Shown here: one piece after another, positions 1 through 12,060 of the stretch
Layout of the letters: each line of letters begins with the position of its first letter
How positions within the stretch are numbered: the first letter of the stretch is position 1
NCBI GenBank assembly: GCA_003415625.1
Contig: PYIU01000008.1
Coordinates: forward strand, 1,736,001-1,800,000
Length of the DNA: 64,000 bases
Source: Aquanectria penicillioides
Taxonomy: Eukaryota; Ascomycota; Sordariomycetes; Hypocreales; Nectriaceae
Direction of reading: 5' to 3'
Made by a program: the position numbers and the translations under genes
Notes under the pieces: model-generated
Told to the model about the DNA's origin: nothing
The model's input: only the letters and a program-made list of their open reading frames with translations
Database searches by the model: none

Positions 1-3000
1 AACTAGCCGGATAGAAAAGAGAACTTACTAAAGCAGCAGCCCTAAAGAGTATAATCTATTAAAGAAGGATTATATCTTAAAATATAAGGATTTAAGCAAT
101 AATAATAGAAATTCAAACAAATAAAAAGAATAGATCTAAAACTCTAGTTTCTTCATTAAGATTGCAATCGCTATATAGACCTTTATAGCACTAAAGCATA
201 AGCTATAAATATTTTAATATTATTCTATTAAAATTATATAGTTATAAAAGCAATAAATTACTTAACTAATATAAAAAGCTTAATTTAATATTATTAATAT
301 TAAATAGCTTTAGCTACCTAAAGAAAGGAAGGAAATAAGTTAAATAGGTATAAATTATATATATAAGCTATCCTTTAGTTCATTTAGGGTTACATCTTTA
401 GTATTTAATAAAGTCTTGCTTAATGCTATAGTTGCAATAGATAATCTAAAAATTATAGAAAATAGTATATTAAATAATAAAATTAATATATTGTAATTAT
501 AGAGTAGAAGGATATCTTTTAGTAATTGAATTATACTATAATTATTATAATCAATTTTAATTATTTTATTTAAGCTAAAAAGGGGAAAAAGGGGTATCTT
601 TTAGTGGATTATACTATATTCTATATACTTAGCATTTTAAGTATAGAATTGGACTTTAGTAGATACTAAAGCTAATATTCCATTCCTTTTAATAATGTCC
701 TAATTATTATATTAAAGTAAGTTATATAATGCACTATATTAAACTAATGCTAATTACTTTATATAGTCCTTATATTATATTAAGTTAGGAGTTTATAAAA
801 GATATATTATTAAAAAGTAAATTCTATTAAAAGGTATAGTATTAATATAATTATGCATTAATTATATATATATATATTACTTTATTAACTAATTATATTT
901 CTCTATAAATAACTTTATACTTTTTTAGTTTTTAAGGTTTTTTAATATTTTCTAGTAATACCTTACTTATAGTATAGGGCTAACTAAAAGATTAATTTAC
1001 TTATATTTAATTAATATATAGGTCTATTTATAAAGGAGAACTATAATGTTTAATGCCTTTATATATAAACACTAAAGCTCTTAATTAACTATAATCTATA
1101 TTAAAATAGATATATAACCTATAGTTAAAACTTTTAGAAACTAATATATATAGACTTTTAAAAAATTTAATTAATTTCTTTATAAGTTTAAAATAAAAAG
1201 GCTGGCCTAAATAATACTTATATAGCAATAGATTAACTAACTATAGGCTTTAAAATTTATAGTAGCTATATATTACTATTAATATTTATATTTCTATATA
1301 TATCTAAAGGGTTTGCATTTTAAAAAGCTATAATCCCTATTTAAAAGTTATAATTTGCTATTAAGTTAGCTAATTTAGCTGCAGCCTTATTGCTACTATA
1401 TAGCCTTATTGCCCCTTTATGCTTTAAGATAGACTCTATTTGCTAATTTAATAATTATATATGCCTATTATCCCCTCTATTAAACTCTTAGAAGTTAATG
1501 CATATAGACTTTTTATAAAATTTAAATTAGTTCCTTCTTAAGTTTAAAGAATAAAGGCTAGTTTAAGTAATATTAAAGCATTAAAGACCTATATATATTT
1601 TAATTATAAGTGCTTTATTGCCTTATTGCTTCTATTCTACCTTCTATATAATGCTCCCAATCCATTTCTTAGCTTTCTATAATGCCTTTTTTAGATCTAT
1701 TTTATGCTTAATTAAAAATCTTTAGATTTTAGCTAAAAATAGCTTTCTATTTAGTACTATATCCTAAAACTTCTTAAATATAGTAGTAATATTTTTGCTA
1801 CTTAAATATATAATATAAAAAAGGCCTTTAGCTTATTCCTTAAAGGCTAGCTTAAACTTAGCCTTTATATTAATTTAACTAAAGTAAACTAATGCCTCTT
1901 TTAAGCTATTTAAATAATTAATTATAATTATAAATATATATCCCTTATAAGTAGCAATACTATTAAGTATATTAAGTATACTATTAAAAGATATACTATT
2001 ATTATTTATAATTAAAGTAGACTTTTAAAAGCATTATAGATTAGCTATATTAATATTCTTAATTAGTAAAATGCATTATTAAGGCAAATAAGCAATTAAC
2101 TTTTATAGGCCTTTATCTATTAACTTTAAACTACTTAAATTAAGAATATAAATATTAAGACTAAAGAGATTAATAATACAGTAAATAAAACTTATTTTTT
2201 TAGTTCTTAATAGCCTATAAAGTATATATTCTTGCCTTTAAGGAGTACCTTTATCTTAATATTACTTTATAGACTTTAGATTTAAATACTTATTTATATC
2301 TATTAAAAGCTTATTTTTAGTCTTTAAATTAAGCACTATAGTATCTATATTTCACTTTAGCCACTTTAATGATTTTAACTAAATATAGCTAGGTATAGAA
2401 ATAGTTAATAGGGCATAAATATAAATATTGCCCTTTCTTTTATATATAGCTTAAAGAAAGTTCTTAATTAATTCTAGCTTATTTATTAAAAATAAAAATA
2501 TAAAATAGATCTAATATATATATCTATTAAAATACTAAATTGCTAAATTATTAACTTATTATAGAGTTTAAAACTCCTACTTAATATAAAGTATAGTAAT
2601 TTACTTATATTAAGCTAAAAATAACTACCCTTATATTAAAAGCAATTTAATTAAAAAGGGATAAATTATATAGCCTTTCTCTATTAGCTTTTTAATTAAA
2701 ATATATAAATATTAATATATTAATCCTTTTAAAAACCTTAAATAATTAAAAAAACCTTTATATTTATTTATAAGGTTTTTATTAACTTTACTATCTATCT
2801 TAAGGTTAAATACCTAAAGGCTTACTATTAAATTAGTATAATTAAGATTCTATATTTAGCTAGAAAGGAATTGTTTTATTTCTTTAAAAAGGGCATTATA
2901 GTTAAGTATAATAATAAAGTAAATAAATAGATAATAAAAGCCTTAATTTAAAATAATTAAGGTCTATTAAATACTTTAAAAAAGAAAAACAAAAATAGCT

Positions 3001-5599
3001 AAAGTCCCTAATTCCTTATAGAGAGTATAAATAAAAGGTACTGCTTAATAAAAAAAGCATTTATAATTATTATTAAAAATAAAAAGTTGCTTAAAATAAA
3101 AGGTTGTCTTTGCCTTTAAACTAATTGCTAATTTAATTATTTACTATTAGTATTTTATTTTCTAAACTAATGCTATTATAATATAGCCTACTAATAGTTT
3201 ATTAACTATATCTATTAATTAAAGTATCTATTTGCTTTTAACTAATAAATAATAAATTATCTATAGTAGCTAAAATATAGGGAGGGGAGTATATATTAAT
3301 ATAAGGCTAAGTTTAAGGAAAGGGATATACTATAAATTTTTTATATAGATAGCAATATAATAGTTAAAGCTAATGCTTTTATAAAATAAGGGTATAGCTA
3401 TTAGGCTTAATTATAGGTATTACTTAATTAATAGATATGCATTATAGTTATATAAGTAATAGGGCTCTTAAGTTATAGGCTAACTATTGCGCTTAGATTC
3501 CTATTAAATCAATCTATAGCAATAAGTGCTTATAAAAAGGAAAATAAAAGATAGTAAATAAAAGATAGCTAAAACTAAAAAAGAAAATAAATAATTAAAA
3601 GTAATCTTACTAAAATATTAAGATTAGTTTTTAGTTTTAGTTTTAACTATTAGGCATAAAAAGAAAATATATACTAAAGCTTTAGTAAATAGTATTAATA
3701 AGGTTTTACTATTATATAATTGCACTTATTTTATTATATTTTATAATATTATATAATATAATTATAGAAAAATCTATATTACTTATTCCTTTATATTAAG
3801 TATATATAGAAACTAAAACCCTATATACAATAAGACCTATAGATATAGGGTAGTCTAAAAGACTTTATACTTTTAAGAAAACTAGCCTCTTTATATAAGT
3901 GGCTGCTTATTAATAAATTAGTAATATATTACTTAATATTAAATAATACTATATTTAATAATATTAGATTTAATAAATAATACATTCTATACCTTTTATA
4001 TTGCTACTTAATATTAGTTTTATACCTATATTATATATATTATATTCTATTTATATATTTAGGTATTAAAATAGTATATAATTAATTAAGCAAGTTTAAT
4101 ATTTACTTAAGCTAATTAGCTTTAATTTATAATATTAAATTAAATAGCATTAAGAGCTATTTAATAATAGTATAGTATAAAATTGTATTTAGCTATAATA
4201 TTAATAAGCTTATTATAAAGTTATTAATTAAATTCTTAATTTAGGCTATATTAATTATATTAAAAAGCTTATTATTAAATTATTAATTTTAATTCTTAAA
4301 TTTAATTTATTTTCTATACTACCTTAAATAAGGCAGCCTAAATAGTATAAACACTTTATAGCAAGCCTTTAAACCTAATATAAAAGTAAGAATATAAATA
4401 GGCTAAGAAAAATTAAGATAGGCATACTTTAAAGAAAGCTATTGTATTTAGTAGTAATACTAAAAAGCTTATTGCACTATAATTAATCCTTCTTCTTTAC
4501 TTTATTTTAAATCTTATTTATAATATGCCCTATAATACTAATAATTATTCTATTAAGCAACTTAAAATAAGCCTAAAGATTTTCTATAGTATTAATTTAA
4601 TATTAAGTAATTTATATTATAATATTTACTTACTTATAGGCCAATTTAATTAATTTAGCTATAGCTAGTAAGTATCTAAAGCTATCTTTATAAATATACT
4701 ACTTTACTATTTATAACCTTATATTAAAGTAGTGCTATATTAGGTTATTTACAGTAGCTAGTATATATAATATTGCAATATATAATAGAAAATAAAAGTC
4801 CTAGAATTTAAAGTTAATAATTTAAGCATAACTATATATCTTTATATATACTAATCCCTAGCCTATAAGATATTAATTATTTATTTTGCTTAATACTAAA
4901 GCTACTTAAATTTAAGTCTATTAAACTATTTGCTATAATTATAAGCTTAATTTTAATATAATAAATTATTTATATTAATTTAAGATATAGATATAGTAGT
5001 AAGAGTTCTTAATTAAAAGAATAAAAGGATTAATATAATTATTTTTTCTATATATATTAGGCTATTAGTATCTTATAAATTAATAGCCTAAATAGCAATA
5101 TAATAATTATTATAGTATAGATTTAAAAGTTAGATTAAGCTTATATCTATTATAGCCCCTTTATAATTATATCCATTAAAAGCTTTTATTCTATTTCCTT
5201 TATTTCTCCAATCTATTAAAAAAAAGAAAAAAAAAGAAAAGAAATAGCTTTCTTACTTAAAGTTAATATTACTTAATATTATATATATTTTTGCCTATCT
5301 ATAATTGCTATAATTGCTATAGTTTTTTAGCTTTAGGGTATAGTATTGTCCCTATTAAAAATATAGTATAATATACTAGCTGTCTATTAATAACCCTATT
5401 AGTAAAGATATAGATTGAGATTCTAAAGGAGTAGAAACTATATTTGCCCTTTAAGGATATAAATTTTTAATAATCCCTTACTTTCTTTAACTATTTAATA
5501 TATAAATTTAAAGTTAAAACTTTTAGTAATTAAAAGTTTTAAAAGATATAATAAATAGTAAATTAATAGTAAAATATATTATAACTATTTAATTTAATA

Positions 5600-6030
5600 A
5601 TAGAAACTAGCAATTCCTTAAAAGATATAAATAGTATTTACTAGGCTAAATACTGCTATAAAGACTATAACTTTAGTTCTATAGCTATAATTATTTTAAA
5701 AAGCATTAGTAATAATATTAAGGCAACCCTTAAAAGAGAAGAGAAATACCTTTAGCTATTAATTGCTATTCTAATAAGCAGTAAAGCTAATAATAGAATT
5801 ATAAATAGTAAGCTTATATTAAAATCTATTATAATTATATTAATGCACTAATAGAAACTTATAATTTCTCTAAAGATAAAAATGCTATTATTTAGTCTAA
5901 ATACTACTAAAGAGATTGCAACTTTAGTCCTATAGTTATAGTTATTTTAGAAAGCATTAGTAATAATATTAAAGTAACTATTAAAAGAGAAAAGGAATGC
6001 TTTTAGCTAGCAATTATTACTTTAACTTAA
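5600..6030. repeat. diverged tandem duplication, about 250-bp unit
   Basis: Two copies lie head to tail, about 5,600-5,780 and 5,851-6,030. Both begin with ATAGAAACT, and both contain a closely similar core: AAGCATTAGTAATAATATTA at 5,701 and again at 5,953. The offset drifts from 251 to 252 bp, so at least one indel separates the copies and they are not held in one reading frame. Most differences are A/G and C/T, as expected if a duplication was later mutated by RIP. A short local duplication is itself a possible RIP target. No coding function can be claimed. Confidence 0.75.
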
Positions 6031-8989
6031 ATAGTAAAATAGCTTAAAGGGGATAGCAATAATAGCAGTAGTTTTATACCACTAAAGATAGAAAGGAAGG
6101 TTAAAGAAAAAGCAATATAAATAAAGTAGGAATCCAAGATTATAAATAAACCTAAATTATATTTATAGAGTTATAATCGCTTTATTTAAGGAAAAGAATA
6201 CTTTAAGGAATATATTTTAAACTTAAATAGTTAGCCTTATGGTTTATCTATCTTTAATATATTAATCTATAAGGTCTTCTTATTAATAAACTTAAATAAT
6301 ATTATAATATTGGCATAATATAATAATTATGCTTTTAAACCTATAGAAGTATTTACTCCTTAATAAAATAGAGTTTTAGCCACTTCTATTATTATAAATT
6401 ATATAACTAAATTATTAGCTATAGAATAGATTAAATAAAAAGATAAGGCTACTTTTTAAATTAATCTTAATATTCTATATTAATAGGGTCTATAAATTAA
6501 ATATATATTTTGCTTTAAATAGGGTTAGTTTTATAAATATAAATTAAAGAAGAATTTAAATTAATATACTTAAGATTATTAATTAAGCACTTTAGCTTAA
6601 TATATAGTAAAATATAAATTACCCTTAATATTGCCCTATTTTAGATCCTTTTATATTTTATAATTAATAGGTAATATTTAATTTAAAATAGTAATTAATT
6701 TAAAGAAAGTTGCTTGTATAATATAATAGTGGATTGTATAAAAGCTAACTATATCTTAAGGAGGATATAACTATTTTATATTAATTTTATTAGGTATATT
6801 AAAGCCTTTATCTCCTTAATTATTATTAATTTATATTTTGCCTTAAGGGTTATATACTTATATTAAGATATTATATATTTTATTAATTAGCTTTAAAAGT
6901 TAAATATATATTAATATATTTTTTATAACTTAAATTTTTTTACTTAAGATTAAGAACTAAAGAATAGAGAATAAAATAGAGATTAAAAATTAATTAATTA
7001 TAAAATGCTTTTAATATTTTATTATAAACTTAATATTAATCTATAAAATAGGCAATTTAAATAAAGTATAAAGAACTAAATAATTTAAATAAAATAAAGT
7101 GGATTGCAATTAATAGCAATGCTTAATATAAGCCTATATTATAGAAGCAAATATTATTCTAAAGCTTTTTAATAGCTTAATATTACCTAAAATAATTACT
7201 TTAGGTATAATATATTTAACTATCTTAATGCAACTAATAGTTAAATACTTACTAAAGAATTAGCTATATTATTATTTTTAAAATAAAAAGCCTTATTATA
7301 ATAAATAGCTAAAAGCTATTGCAATAAGTAAAGTTTTTTAATTAAAGAAAGTTTCTTTAATCTTTAAGAACTTATTGACTGTTTTAATTAAATAAGAGAA
7401 AGGTATATAATTAGTATACTAAAACATTAGAATTAAAAGAATATAGGCCTAAATTGCTATAGTATTTAAGGCTATTTCTTAATTAATTTATAGTTTAGCT
7501 TCTATAAACCAAATAGTAAAAAGAGAATATTAAGGCTATAAATTGCAAATATTATTGCAAGTATTATCTAATAGTAGCTTAAGTCTAATTATAATATATT
7601 TAACTTAAGATATTTAGCAACCTTTTATATATTTATTGATAAGACTATAGAATAAAGCAGGCTTAATAATAGAGAAAATATATAAAATAGTATAAATAAA
7701 CTTAATAATAGTATTATTAAGCTATAGCTAAATTAATAACTTAATTTATAAAAGCTAATAAAAGGAAATAATAGTATACTTTATCTATTTTTAATAATAG
7801 ATTAAAAATAGAATTAAAATATTATTTAAACTAAAAGGGTGGCTAAGGTCTTATATACAATTAAAGTTAATAATTTATTAATAATATTAATAGATATAAA
7901 TACCCTTAAACCTTTTAGTATCTTTTTAAAGTGCTAAAATTAATATATTTACTTTCTTTTTAGTCCTTAAGATCTAATCCTAAAATCATTTAGGCTAATA
8001 GTAATTATACCTAAATCTACTAATAGCAATATTGCACCCTTTACTCTTTTTCCCCTTATTATAAATATACTTATAGAAGCTCTTTTTATAAGCAATAGCA
8101 CCTTATATTAAAATTATTGCCCTATACTATAGGGAACTTTATTTAAAATACTTATTAATTATTATTTAATTAGGGTTTATTTTTTAAATAGGCTTAAAAG
8201 ATTTAATATTGCTAGTTATACCCCTAATTTTCTCTTAACTATAGTAGTGTTTTAATTAGCTTATATACATAAGGCATTATAATTTTAGGGTTTAAAATTA
8301 ATATTTTAAATAATTAAATTTTAATTAAGGAGATAGTTATCTCTTTTTTTTAGACTACTCTATAATATAATATATAGATAGCCTTAATAGTGCTTAAGCA
8401 CTTTATATAGTATAGGGTAATATAAAATAGTAAAGATAAAAAGGCAATTTCCCCTAAAGTCTTATTATACAATTTCTATTTTATAATTTAAAAGGGCTAA
8501 AGAGAGTAAAGATAACTTAAGGGACATTATAGAGCAAGCTTTATAAAGTATAAGTTATAGCTATATATAGTTTATATTAATTTAAGCCTAATTAATTTAT
8601 TTTTATTGGCTTTAGCAATTTATAAATATAAAAAATAAAGGATTAATTCTTAAATATTTTAGTTTTTTAATTAATACTTAACTTTAGCAATTTAAATAAG
8701 TAGTATTATATTAATTAGTATATAAAGAAGATTATTTTACTTTCTTTTATATTAAGCCTTTTCCCTAAAGACTATTGCTTTTACTTTATATTTTAATTTT
8801 AAGGCATTATTATAAAGATATTATATATAATAGCTTTATAGATATAAATAAAACTAGCTTAAATAATCTTTTTATAGTAATCAATTGGCTAAAAAAAGGC
8901 ATTAAATTTAATTTAAAAATAAAATTTAGCTTAAGTAATATAATTGGCTATTATTTAATAGACTTACTTAAGGTAATTCTATAATTCTA

Positions 8990-9115
8990 TTGCTCTTTAC
9001 TATCTTTTAGATTCTATATCTTTTACCCCTTTTACTTTTTTACCTTCCTTTCTATCCCTTTTATCCCTTCTACCCTTTTTCTATCTTTTATATCTTTTCT
9101 ACCTTTAAACCTAAT
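8990..9115. repeat. pyrimidine-rich minisatellite (inverted copy)
   Basis: This tract is almost only C and T with isolated A, built from variants of CTTTTAC, CTTTCTA and CCCTTTTAT. On the minus strand it reads as GTAAAAG/TAGAAAG, the same vocabulary as the purine tracts at 11,557 and 18,730, so it looks like a short copy of that repeat in opposite orientation. I found no shared flanking sequence among the three. Confidence 0.65.
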
Positions 9116-9439
9116 ATTAAAGCTTAATAAATCCTTTAAATTATTAATTAAAATTAAGGATTATTTAATAGAAAATAAATATACTTTTTTTATTAAATAT
9201 AAATATTATTTTTAATTATATATTAATCTATTATATAAAAATGCAATTATATATATAATTCTATAGCTAGTAACTTAAAGTAAATAAATAAAATTATAAA
9301 AGATCTTATATAATATCCTTTTATAATTTAGCTAGTATTAGTTTATTTTATATAGTTTATTATTAAATATAATATTATTAATAAAAGCTAAGGACCCTTT
9401 TTTATTTATACATAAGGTTAAAATATAATAGAAAGCAAT

Positions 9440-10380
9440 AATATTTCTGCCTAAATTTATGCATTTATTAGAGCAGCTTTAACTTAAATATCTTTTAGAT
9501 ATAGATAAACTTAAGTAATTCCTTTAGTTATATAATTTAGGCTAACTTTTAGTAGATATAAATGTTTTTAAATATATATACTTTAATAATCTTTAAGATA
9601 AGCCCTCTATTAATCAATTGATTAAATGTATTGCCTTAAATAAATAAGCCCCTCTAAAGCCTATAGATACTAATAACAATAAATAAGCCTTTAGCAAAAT
9701 ATAAGGTATTAAAGCAATATATTAATCTAAATATAATATTAATAGCAATATAGAAAAAGATAGTAAAATTGATTTTAATAATAATCTTTACTTATTATGC
9801 AATAACCTTAGGGCAGTAAATATAATACTTAAAGCTAATAAAATTTAATTATAAACTGCTTTAAATAAGGCTAATAGTATAAAGAAAAGGCTTAAGGCTA
9901 AATTAAAATAAATTAAAAAGAAGCTTAAAGAGACTATCCTTTTATATAACAAGCTTAATGTTAAACTTTAAAATGCCTTATTAAGAATAAGCATTCCTAA
10001 ATAGAGCAGCCAGCTATTATTAAAGGGTGCCTATACAGTTAAAGATAGTAATAATAAAGGCTATAATAATAGTAAAAAGGATAATAGTAGCAATAAGAGC
10101 AATAATAATAATAATAATAAAAAATACTAAAGTAAAATTATAGATAATTATAAATTACTTAATTAATATAACTATATTATTCCCTATAATATAATTAAGG
10201 AAAATACTAATCTCTATTAGTACCTTTAGGCTTAAGCACTTATTAATTAAGCTATTAAAATATTATAATATTACTTATTAAAAATTTAGACTTTAATATA
10301 TAATTGCATTTCCCTTATAGATTTATTCTATCTCTATTTATTGTCTTTAACCCTAAATATCTATCTTTAGTTAAATACTT
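9440..10380 (+). pseudogene. possible RIP-fossil ORF, lysine/asparagine-rich, unassigned
   Basis: If in-frame TAA/TAG are read as mutated Gln or Trp codons, one frame from the CTG at about 9,447 to about 10,380 gives a protein-like sequence. It starts with a Leu/Lys-rich helical stretch, passes through a Lys-rich segment with heptad-like spacing (about 9,850-9,990), then an Asn/Ser/Lys low-complexity run (10,036-10,130) ending in an (AAT) repeat at 10,101-10,120, then a hydrophobic C-terminal part. I do not recognise the family. Because TGA is depleted everywhere here, an open frame after this correction proves little. The support is only the sensible residue pattern, so treat it as a candidate relic of a transposon or repeat gene. 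Confidence 0.35.
10101..10120. repeat. (AAT)n microsatellite
   Basis: Nearly seven uninterrupted AAT units. In the candidate fossil frame that spans it they encode a run of Asn, continuing an Asn/Ser/Lys-rich segment just upstream. Confidence 0.8.
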
Positions 10381-11556
10381 AAAAATAAAAAAAAAGATTA
10401 TAGATATAACTAATGCCTAGGGCAGACCAAAAGGATTAAGTCTAGTTATTAAGAAGTCTTTTAGTTTTATAGCGCTTAATTAATAAATAATTATATAGCT
10501 AAAATAATTATTAAATATTAAAGCAATTTACTTTTTATTTTGCCTTTTAATAAACTTAATGCAATATTCTATAAAGTATATAAATCTATAAGTCTTTTTC
10601 TAACTAATAAAAACTATATATTCTTTATTTTTTTATTTAATTCTACCTTTATAGTTGTTTTTATTATTTTAGATTTATAAATGCTTAAATAATTTACTTA
10701 TATTAATAATAATTATAATTATATTCTTTAAAGGCAATACCTTTTTATTATTAGTATATTATTGCTATATAATAGCAATATTTAAGCTTATCTTTTTATA
10801 CTATAATATTTTAGTTAATTATATAGAGTTAATAGGCTAATTATACCTTTTGCTTATATATATTATATAATATTTTATTATTAATCTTACTATTAAAATA
10901 GATCTTTTTTATACTTTAAGTAAAGTCTTTAAATTAGCTTTTATATTACTAATAGAAAATAGAAAAGTTTATATTTAAAAAAAAAAATTATAAATAAAGA
11001 GCTTTAAATAGGGGAATAATATAAAGGTATAGTAATTTTATAGTAAGGTTATTTTATAGATACTTAATTAAATGTTTAAGCGCTTAATTAAAGCAAATAT
11101 AAAGATATATATAATTATAAGGTTTTTATTTAATAGAATATAAATTATAAATCCCAGCCCCTTTTTTAAGAGGGGTTTTTTAATCTCTTTACTTAATATA
11201 AAGATATTATTATATTATATATAAATATATAAATAAAAGTATTTTATTAAATCTTAATTAAAAAAGCCTAAAATATAAGATTAAAGCTTAAGTTTAAATA
11301 AAAGCCTAATAAAAAGTTATAAAATATATAGTATTATAATAATTTAATAAATAAAGATAAAATTATTAAATTATTCCTTTAAATAAAAGGAAATAGCTAT
11401 ATATTAAGGATAAGCAATAAACCTATTTTATAAAATTATAAGACTTATTATATTAAAGTAGAGATTAACCTATAAAAGTATTTTTATTTAATAGAATATA
11501 ATAAAAGGTAAAAAGGGCATTTTAATAAATAAAAGGATTAAAGCAATAAAAGTAGC

Positions 11557-12060
11557 AAAAGATAGAAAAGTAAAAATAAAAGTAGAAAAGGTAAAAAGGA
11601 GAGTAGAAGGAATAAAAAGAAAGGTAGAAAGGTAGAAAAGAGGGTAAAAGAGGTAAAAGAAATAGAAAAAGTAAAAAGAAGGGTAGAAAGGTAGAAAAGA
11701 GGGTAGGAAGGGTAGAAAGAGTAAAAGGAATAGAAAGAAGGGTAGAAAAAAAGGTAGAAAGGTAGAAGAGAGAGTAAAAGGAGTAGAAGAAATAAAAAGG
11801 AGGGTAGAAAGGAGGGTGGAAAGGTAAAAAGGAGGGTGGAAGGAGTAGAAGGAATAGAAAGGAGGGTAGAAAAAAGGGTGGAAAGATAGAAAAGAGAGTG
11901 GAAGGAGTAAAAGGAGTGAAAATAAAGGTAGAAAGGAGAGTGAAAAGATAGAAAGGAGGGTAGAAGGAGTAGAAGAAGTAGAAAGAAGGGTAAAAAGAAG
12001 AGTAAAAAGGAAGGTAAAAAGGTAGAAAAGAAAGTAAAAAAGGTAAAAAGAAAAGTAATA
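11557..12060. repeat. cytosine-free purine minisatellite, 504 bp
   Basis: Between the C at 11,556 and the C at 12,061 the plus strand contains no cytosine at all. It is built from degenerate copies of AAAGGTAGAAAGGAGGGTAG-like units: G/A runs separated by single T in GTA, ATA or GTG. There is no strict period; the units look shuffled and diverged. With no C on one strand and almost no TpG, the tract offers essentially no CpA target on either strand, which may explain why it keeps a far higher G content than its surroundings. Long homopurine tracts can form triplex (H-DNA) structures; whether this one does is unknown. Confidence 0.9.

Noticed and set aside
8775..8984. 69-codon plus-strand frame in the AT block
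   Set aside because: It begins at a non-ATG codon, lies in RIP-saturated DNA and shows no recognisable domain. It is either a chance opening or a fragment of an unreadable fossil.
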